NCBI GenBank assembly: GCA_964611645.1
Contig: CAZTAO010000073.1
Location: 1-19,424 of the forward strand
Source of the DNA: CAZTAO01 sp964611645
Lineage (GTDB): Bacteria > Armatimonadota > UBA5829
Direction: 5' to 3'
DNA length: 19,424 bases
Each line of letters starts with the position of its first letter. Within the stretch, counting starts at the first letter, position 1. The notes under the pieces are model-generated. The model ran no database searches. It was given only the letters and a program-made list of their open reading frames with translations, and was not told the DNA's origin. Positions 14,370 to 19,424 of the stretch are shown one piece after another. Position numbers and translations under genes: made by a program.

Positions 14370-15866
14370 TCAATACGGCATTGTTGGACATTTGACCATA
14401 CCTAATCGGCACAATATATCGCATTTGGACTTTCTCCACAGTCTACGCCATAGTGGGAATGGTGTGTCCAACGGTAACCGTGTTAGGCAGGTCAACCCAC
14501 GGCAGCATCTCTCACAGCCAAGGGGCAGCGGTAGAGCAGCACCGCATACTTGTCCTAGCCGGTATGCAGCTTTGTCATAGATATCTTTTTCGTGAAAGCC
14601 AATTATCAACCATTCAGGAATGCCGAGATAACTGCCGATTGGCCAAAGACATTGTATGGCCCTGCACACGAAGAAGCAATGGGCCATTTTGTCACTCTGC
14701 AGATGCATCTCTATGGATTTTGACAGAGCGTTGCATATGCAGACCGCTCTCCACACATCCTCCACTATCAATAGCCCAGAAGGATCCCTGAGTAATGTGG
14801 GTACATTGCGAACGTACCCGTACGAATTCCGCGCGTCCTCGGCCACGTCCCTCTGCATAAACCTCCCCATCTCCGGATCGTACAGCCTTAACCCAAGCTG
14901 CATCAGCTTGAAACCAGACTCCTGGTAATGCGTGTAGTACCCAAGCTGTCCCACGAACTGATAGGGTTGCTGTGTCTCTCCAACCCAACTGGTCACGTTC
15001 CCCCAGGCGTCATAGGTATACTTGTCGGTCAAGATGCCACCCAGGCCAGTGAGGAACAGCGTCGACCCAAGCTCATCGAAGTGGTAGTAGGTAGTTACCT
15101 GATTCTCACCGGTGCCGGTTATCCGGGCAATGAGCGCGCCGCTGGGTTCTCGGACATAGTAGACCGAGCCACCAGGCGTCACTTCCTCCACCACAGCCGG
15201 TATCCCCGCAGACGGGTCATACACAAACTGGTAGGTGGCGCTGACGGAGGTGGTGAAGCTCACGCGGTTGCCCATCGAGTCCCACGCCATAGCCGTGCTG
15301 CCGGCCTCTGTTACCAGATTGGTCGGCGAGTAGCTGAAAGCCATCGTGCCGGTGAGCATATTGCCGTTGTCGTCGTAGGTATAGCTCTTGCCGGGGCTGG
15401 CAGTCATCTGGTCGGCGGCGTTGTAGGTGAAGCCGGTGCCCAGGCGGTTGCCTACCCAGTCGTAGGTGTAGCTCGCCGTGGAGTTGCCCGGCAGCGCGGC
15501 AGTCGCCAGCCTGTTGTTGTCGTCGTATGTATAGGTCTTCTTGTAGTCGTCATTACCCCAGGTGAGTGGGTTCCCGGCATTGTCGCGGGTGAGGTCCAGC
15601 GTTCCACGCACCTCTATGTCCTCGTCGCCATCGCAGCCGTAGGCGTAGTCTATGCTTGCCAGGCGGTATCTCGGATCGGAGTCGTAGTCGAATGTCTGGT
15701 AAGTCCCGTTCCCAAAGTCCACGCGGGTCCGGTTGCCGGAGGAGTCATAGGTATAAGACGCTATCGTGTCTTCACCCTTCTCCACGTCTTTGAGCCACCC
15801 GTTTGCGAAGTAGTCAGAGGTAATCGTCGTCCCACCATAGCCGGCCGTTATCTTCTGACCCTCCAT
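14370..15866 (-). CDS. RHS-C: strongly 5'-truncated RHS core with its own cysteine-rich tip
   Basis: 498 residues from ATG 15866. RHS homology begins at GQKITAGYGG, so roughly the first half of the core present in RHS-D is missing; from there the YD repeats are intact through RLYDPEMGRF to the DPSG boundary near 14780. No ribosome site precedes the ATG closely, so it may be an orphan or silent cassette. The tip (about 133 residues) holds 13 Cys and a DKMAHCFFVC segment, which resembles an HC-x3-C pattern I associate with some RHS-type C-termini, though I cannot name a family with confidence. It is followed after 5 nt by a small membrane-protein gene. Confidence 0.8.
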   Translation of the reverse strand: MEGQKITAGYGGTTITSDYFANGWLKDVEKGEDTIASYTYDSSGNRTRVDFGNGTYQTFDYDSDPRYRLASIDYAYGCDGDEDIEVRGTLDLTRDNAGNPLTWGNDDYKKTYTYDDNNRLATAALPGNSTASYTYDWVGNRLGTGFTYNAADQMTASPGKSYTYDDNGNMLTGTMAFSYSPTNLVTEAGSTAMAWDSMGNRVSFTTSVSATYQFVYDPSAGIPAVVEEVTPGGSVYYVREPSGALIARITGTGENQVTTYYHFDELGSTLFLTGLGGILTDKYTYDAWGNVTSWVGETQQPYQFVGQLGYYTHYQESGFKLMQLGLRLYDPEMGRFMQRDVAEDARNSYGYVRNVPTLLRDPSGLLIVEDVWRAVCICNALSKSIEMHLQSDKMAHCFFVCRAIQCLWPIGSYLGIPEWLIIGFHEKDIYDKAAYRLGQVCGAALPLPLGCERCCRGLTCLTRLPLDTPFPLWRRLWRKSKCDILCRLGMVKCPTMPY

Positions 15867-15921
15867 CGGTTAGTGTGTCGCACCTCTGAGAGTCGAGCTC
15901 CGGCTGCAGCGGCACTTGGGA

Positions 15922-16920
15922 TTACCGGATATCGCCTGTCCAATCGCGCCCAACTGAGATCCACTGTTTGTAAGGTACCTCGAGTCCCAGATCAGACCAC
16001 TGACCTTTCTGTGTTTGAACTTTAGTCGCGTGAAGTCTGGGCATGGTGTGCGAGTAAGTAACATGACATAACAGCCAACTGTCGTCGCAGCTCCATTGTA
16101 CTTCAGAACAGCCAACCGGCCGTGAAGCAAGTGAGGGCATGAAATCATACCACAAAGAAGACGGTAGCCAGATAGGCAAAGAGCGACGATTACTTCCATT
16201 CAAGCTCTCTATTGTTACTTCATTCCTAGTCCCTGATAGATAGGCCAGCTCCAACCCATTGTGACTGAATGCAGGACAACGACCGCCATCTATGATTCTC
16301 ATTAGGCGACCATCCTTGCCTAAGAGATACAGACGCCTTTCTCCACAGCCTGTAAGACCAACGGCATACACTCCCTTTTTCGACACGTCCATACTTAACT
16401 GCGAAATATCGCTTCCCTGAACTGTCACCAGCGTTTTGGTTCGGCGAACCTGAACGCCGGTCTGATCTAGGCATAGAATGTGCAAAGTGCCTTGGTAGGC
16501 GTATGGTAGATAGACGAACCCAAAGCGGGCTACAGGTTCTACGCCGGCTCCGGCTGTAAAGACACGGCGGGCACGACACCGGACGCCACTGACATCTAGG
16601 CACGATACCCACCTGTCGATTACCTGCCCTATGCTGGAGAAGCGAGTTACGATACCATACAGCTTCGATCCGTCAGACCCTATGAACCGTTGGTGGAGGC
16701 CCTCCCTCATCTCGAGATGACTCAGTATCCGAGATGATCCTCGGGACCATATCATTATGTCGGAAGGGCCATGCCGGTACACGACCTTAGCCGTGATGGT
16801 CCCAAGCCACGCGGATTTGTATGGGTCTACGGTATGTTGTAGATACAACACTATAGCAATGCCAAGGCACAGGAGCACCACCGCTAGACTGGTCACTCTG
16901 CGAATGAACTGCTTTGACAT
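15922..16920 (-). CDS. Membrane-anchored beta-propeller-like protein following RHS-D
   Basis: 332 residues; ATG 16920 with AGGAGG about 10 nt upstream. A single N-terminal helix (about 10-27) is followed by propeller-like blades, e.g. CPAFSHNGLELAYLSG (about 228-243) and VQWSCDDSWLLCHVTY (about 282-297), of the PD40/TolB-like kind; weaker blades lie before them. Unlike the left-arm protein it lacks a lipobox. It starts 108 bp after RHS-D and ends 55 bp before the truncated RHS-C, so it holds exactly the place that the left propeller holds between RHS-A and RHS-B. Direct sequence similarity between the two propeller proteins is low by eye. Function unknown. Confidence 0.65.
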   Translation of the reverse strand: MSKQFIRRVTSLAVVLLCLGIAIVLYLQHTVDPYKSAWLGTITAKVVYRHGPSDIMIWSRGSSRILSHLEMREGLHQRFIGSDGSKLYGIVTRFSSIGQVIDRWVSCLDVSGVRCRARRVFTAGAGVEPVARFGFVYLPYAYQGTLHILCLDQTGVQVRRTKTLVTVQGSDISQLSMDVSKKGVYAVGLTGCGERRLYLLGKDGRLMRIIDGGRCPAFSHNGLELAYLSGTRNEVTIESLNGSNRRSLPIWLPSSLWYDFMPSLASRPVGCSEVQWSCDDSWLLCHVTYSHTMPRLHATKVQTQKGQWSDLGLEVPYKQWISVGRDWTGDIR

Positions 16921-17028
16921 TTGCTCTATTCCTCCTGGGAATATTTACTTACACACCTTGCCACCTAATAATCACGTTAGGTGTATGTCACCATCCATAG
17001 CGGTCAACGACAACACATCGGAGCGTAA

Positions 17029-19424
17029 TTAAGGCGCTATTATCCCGTGGCCTACTATCCCAGGAGCAAGAACTGACACTGGGCTGTAGGTTATCCCGTA
17101 CGCTTGTAGTCCACACTGCCACAGAACGTACCGCATCCATATAGAACAATTGAACCACAATAAATGATATCTATAACTCCTACCAGTACTCTCATAGATC
17201 TCGTAGTCAAGCTTCATGGTCTCCAAAATCGCTCTAGCGAGTCCCTCGTCGCATATTCTAATATGCCTGCACCTGATGGTGTCGCCCTGACCCCGATACT
17301 GCGCCTCGTCCTCCCTCTGCACTTTGCCATCCATGTTTAGGCCACCCCATGTCATGTTCTGACCGTCAAGACCGGNNNNNNNNNNNNNNNNNNNNNNNNN
17401 NNNNNNNNNNNNACACATGTACGCGTGGTATGCCACAGGAAGCCACCAATTCCCGAACGTGGCGCAGAGCCTCAAAGTGCTGGTACCCCATGGGTCCAGC
17501 AATAAAGTCGGTTTTCCATGTCCATATATGTACCAGTTGACGCCTTCCTTCACCACATCTTTCTGCATGAACCTCCCCATCTCCGGATCATACAGCCTCA
17601 CTCCCAACTGCAGAAGCTTGAACCCGCTCTCCTGGTAGTGAGTGTAGTATCCTAGCTGCCCCACGAACTGATATGGCTGATCTGTCTCCCCCATTTGGCT
17701 TGTCACGTTCCCCCAAGCATCATAGGTGTACTTGTCCGTCAGGATGCCGTCCGGGTCGGTGAGGAACAGCGTCGAGCCGAGTTCGTCGAAGTGGTAGTAG
17801 GTCGTTACCTGGGATTCACCGGTCCCGGTAATTCGGGCGATCAGCGCGCCGCTGGGTTCTCGGATGTGGTAGACTGAGCCGCTCGGCGACACTTCCTCCA
17901 GTACCGCCGGTATCCCCGCAGACGGGTCGTACACGAACTGGTAGGTTGCGCTGCCAGAGGTGGTGAAACTGACCCGGTTGCCCATTGAGTCCCAGGCCAT
18001 CTCGGTGTCACCAGCTTCGTGCACCAGGTTATTAGGGAAGTAGCTGAAGATCATCGTGCCGGTGAGCATGTTGCCGTTGCCGTCGTAGGTGTATATCTCG
18101 CTGCCTGGAGTGTCGGTCAACTGATCAGCGGCATTATACGTGTAGCCTGTCACGAGCCTGTTTCCCACCCAGTCGTAGGTGTAAGTAGCAGTACTGTTGC
18201 CCGGCAGAGCGGCGGTCGCCAACCTATTGTTGTCGTCGTAGGTGTAGGTCTTGCTGTAGGTGTTAACGGGAGGATTTGAGGTGTCATAGCCGCCCCAGGT
18301 GAGCGGATTGCCCGCGTTGTCCCGGGTTATACCCAACGTTCCGCGCACCTGCACGCCGCTGCCCTCGCAAGCATACGCGTAGTCTATGCTCGCCAACCGG
18401 TACCTGGGATCGGTGTCATAGTCGAATGTTTGGTAAGTCCCGTTCCCGTAGTTCACGCGAGTCCGGTTACCGGAGGAATCATACGTGTAAGAGGCTATTG
18501 TGTCTTCGCCCTTCTTCACGTCTTTCAACCACCCGTTAGCAAAGTACTCGTAGCTAATCGTAAATCCGCCATAGGTTTCCGTTATCTTCTGGCCCAGCGC
18601 GTTGTATGTGTAGGCCACGGTCCGGTTACTCGGCTGCGGGGCTGTATACTGGCTCAATAGTTTCCGTTGGTTATAAGCATACTTACTCGTGCCAGCGGAG
18701 TCCAGCACTTTAGCCCGTATATTGGACCCACCATAGTAAGTATAGCTCACATCGGCGTTCTGCGGGTAGACTATAGGACTGAAGCCGCCAGTGTAGTTGT
18801 AATAGACGTCCGTAACACGATTGAGAACATCATACTTGTAGAGCGTGTAGGATCCCTTCCCGTCTTGCTTCCAGAGCTGGTTGCCATAGTCGTCGTAACC
18901 GAACTCCTCGTCTCCCAATCCAATAGGGTTGTCCACTGCAGTCACCCGCCCCAGTTTGTCGAACGTGTAGCTGGTCTGGCGGGTGTGGCTTGCATCAGAG
19001 CGCGTAGTTACTCTCCACACCGCGCCAAAGACATCATACTCGTTTTCCACCAGCGGCGCGTTGGCGGACTGATCGCCAGGCGTAGTCCATGTCTTTGTCA
19101 GGCGCCCGGCGGCGTCGTAGTCGTAGTGGGTCGTCTTGTTATTCTCATCGGTGGTAGAGAGAACATGGCAGCAGTCGGATTCCGTGACCACGGAGACGCT
19201 GTTCGGCGGGTTCACATACGTTGTGGTCTCGGTTTTGTTGCCGCTCCCGTCCATTTCCAGATCATAGGTTATGGTTCTGTTCTGAGAATCGGTCCTGCTC
19301 AAGACTCTGCCGTCGTCATCGTAATGGGTCGACTGGGTAGCGGTTGTGTAGGAACTGGTGTTGGGATCGTAGTATCTATACGTCACCCGCGTAGCCCCGT
19401 TCCGCAGCTTTACTGCGCTGTCTA
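17029..19424 (-). CDS. RHS-D: YD-repeat (RHS) protein with variable tip, 5' partial, interrupted by N gap
   Basis: The frame is open to the right edge (DSAVKLRNGATRVTY, matching the start of visible RHS-A), so the gene begins outside the window; GTG 19386 is internal. The YD-repeat core is complete and has a short insertion (TSNPPVN) relative to RHS-A. After RLYDPEMGRF and a DPWG boundary near 17490 comes a tip of about 150 residues with at least 6 Cys, interrupted by 37 Ns. The distal tip contains YHLLWFNCSIWMRYVL, an NC..W arrangement reminiscent of papain/NlpC-like folds with a Cys nucleophile; this is suggestive only. The two sides of the gap are in one frame if the gap length is correct. 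The propeller gene follows. Confidence 0.87.
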   Translation of the reverse strand, partial: DSAVKLRNGATRVTYRYYDPNTSSYTTATQSTHYDDDGRVLSRTDSQNRTITYDLEMDGSGNKTETTTYVNPPNSVSVVTESDCCHVLSTTDENNKTTHYDYDAAGRLTKTWTTPGDQSANAPLVENEYDVFGAVWRVTTRSDASHTRQTSYTFDKLGRVTAVDNPIGLGDEEFGYDDYGNQLWKQDGKGSYTLYKYDVLNRVTDVYYNYTGGFSPIVYPQNADVSYTYYGGSNIRAKVLDSAGTSKYAYNQRKLLSQYTAPQPSNRTVAYTYNALGQKITETYGGFTISYEYFANGWLKDVKKGEDTIASYTYDSSGNRTRVNYGNGTYQTFDYDTDPRYRLASIDYAYACEGSGVQVRGTLGITRDNAGNPLTWGGYDTSNPPVNTYSKTYTYDDNNRLATAALPGNSTATYTYDWVGNRLVTGYTYNAADQLTDTPGSEIYTYDGNGNMLTGTMIFSYFPNNLVHEAGDTEMAWDSMGNRVSFTTSGSATYQFVYDPSAGIPAVLEEVSPSGSVYHIREPSGALIARITGTGESQVTTYYHFDELGSTLFLTDPDGILTDKYTYDAWGNVTSQMGETDQPYQFVGQLGYYTHYQESGFKLLQLGVRLYDPEMGRFMQKDVVKEGVNWYIYGHGKPTLLLDPWGTSTLRLCATFGNWWLPVAYHAYMCXXXXXXXXXXXXXGLDGQNMTWGGLNMDGKVQREDEAQYRGQGDTIRCRHIRICDEGLARAILETMKLDYEIYESTGRSYRYHLLWFNCSIWMRYVLWQCGLQAYGITYSPVSVLAPGIVGHGIIAP
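17376..17412. other. Assembly gap (37 N)
   Basis: Unresolved bases within the RHS-D tip. If the gap size is an estimate, the tip length and reading frame across it are uncertain. Confidence 0.99.

Noticed and set aside
14928..16025. 365-residue plus-strand open frame
   Set aside because: It is antisense to RHS-C and the propeller gene; its Val/Gly-rich repetitive composition is the reverse image of YD-repeat codons. Similar antisense frames over RHS-A, B and D (e.g. 1569-2084, 4676-5056, 18019-18279) were dropped for the same reason.
1..19424. CRISPR arrays, tRNA or rRNA genes
   Set aside because: No regularly spaced identical repeats with unique spacers, and no cloverleaf or rRNA-like sequence seen on either strand; the only regular tandem arrays are the IS end repeats and the three units upstream of blaI.

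Overview
The window looks like accessory DNA from an uncultured bacterium, probably a metagenome contig. It has a 37-base N gap, mid-to-high GC, and both ends lie inside the same kind of repetitive gene. The gene types (YD-repeat/RHS proteins, membrane rhodanese plus MauE-like pairs, a DUF1573 lipoprotein, a BlaI-type repressor) would suit Armatimonadota, Planctomycetota or a neighbouring phylum. That is a weak inference, because no marker gene is present.

The layout is close to mirror symmetric. Left arm, plus strand: RHS-A (5' end outside the window), a beta-propeller lipoprotein, a 5'-truncated RHS-B, a one-helix membrane protein, a tiny RHS scrap, a hairpin repeat, a frameshifted small membrane gene, then rhodanese and MauE overlapping by 4 bp. 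Right arm, minus strand, read inward from the right edge: RHS-D (5' end outside the window), a membrane-anchored beta-propeller protein, a 5'-truncated RHS-C, a one-helix membrane protein, an RHS scrap, then rhodanese and MauE overlapping by 4 bp. The RHS cores and the rhodanese/MauE pairs are clear paralogues. The C-terminal tips and the genes after them differ from copy to copy. The arms are too diverged to be a mirrored assembly artefact.

Between the arms lie a minus-strand blaI-DUF1573 unit, convergent with the left MauE gene and with a good promoter/operator region; about 0.6 kb of sparse DNA; and a complete IS21-family element (istA, istB) with TG...CA ends, tandem 22-23 bp terminal repeats and a 7-bp target duplication.

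The most interesting reading is a pair of polymorphic-toxin-like RHS loci with displaced 'orphan' tip cassettes. Three separate RHS fragments begin at the same place in the core (the GQKITxGYGG segment). All four tips are unrelated and rich in cysteine, and each is followed by its own putative partner gene. The duplicated rhodanese/MauE pair, both sulfur/redox-type membrane proteins, sits at the inner end of both arms and might serve the cysteine-rich tips. This is a hypothesis, not a demonstrated function.
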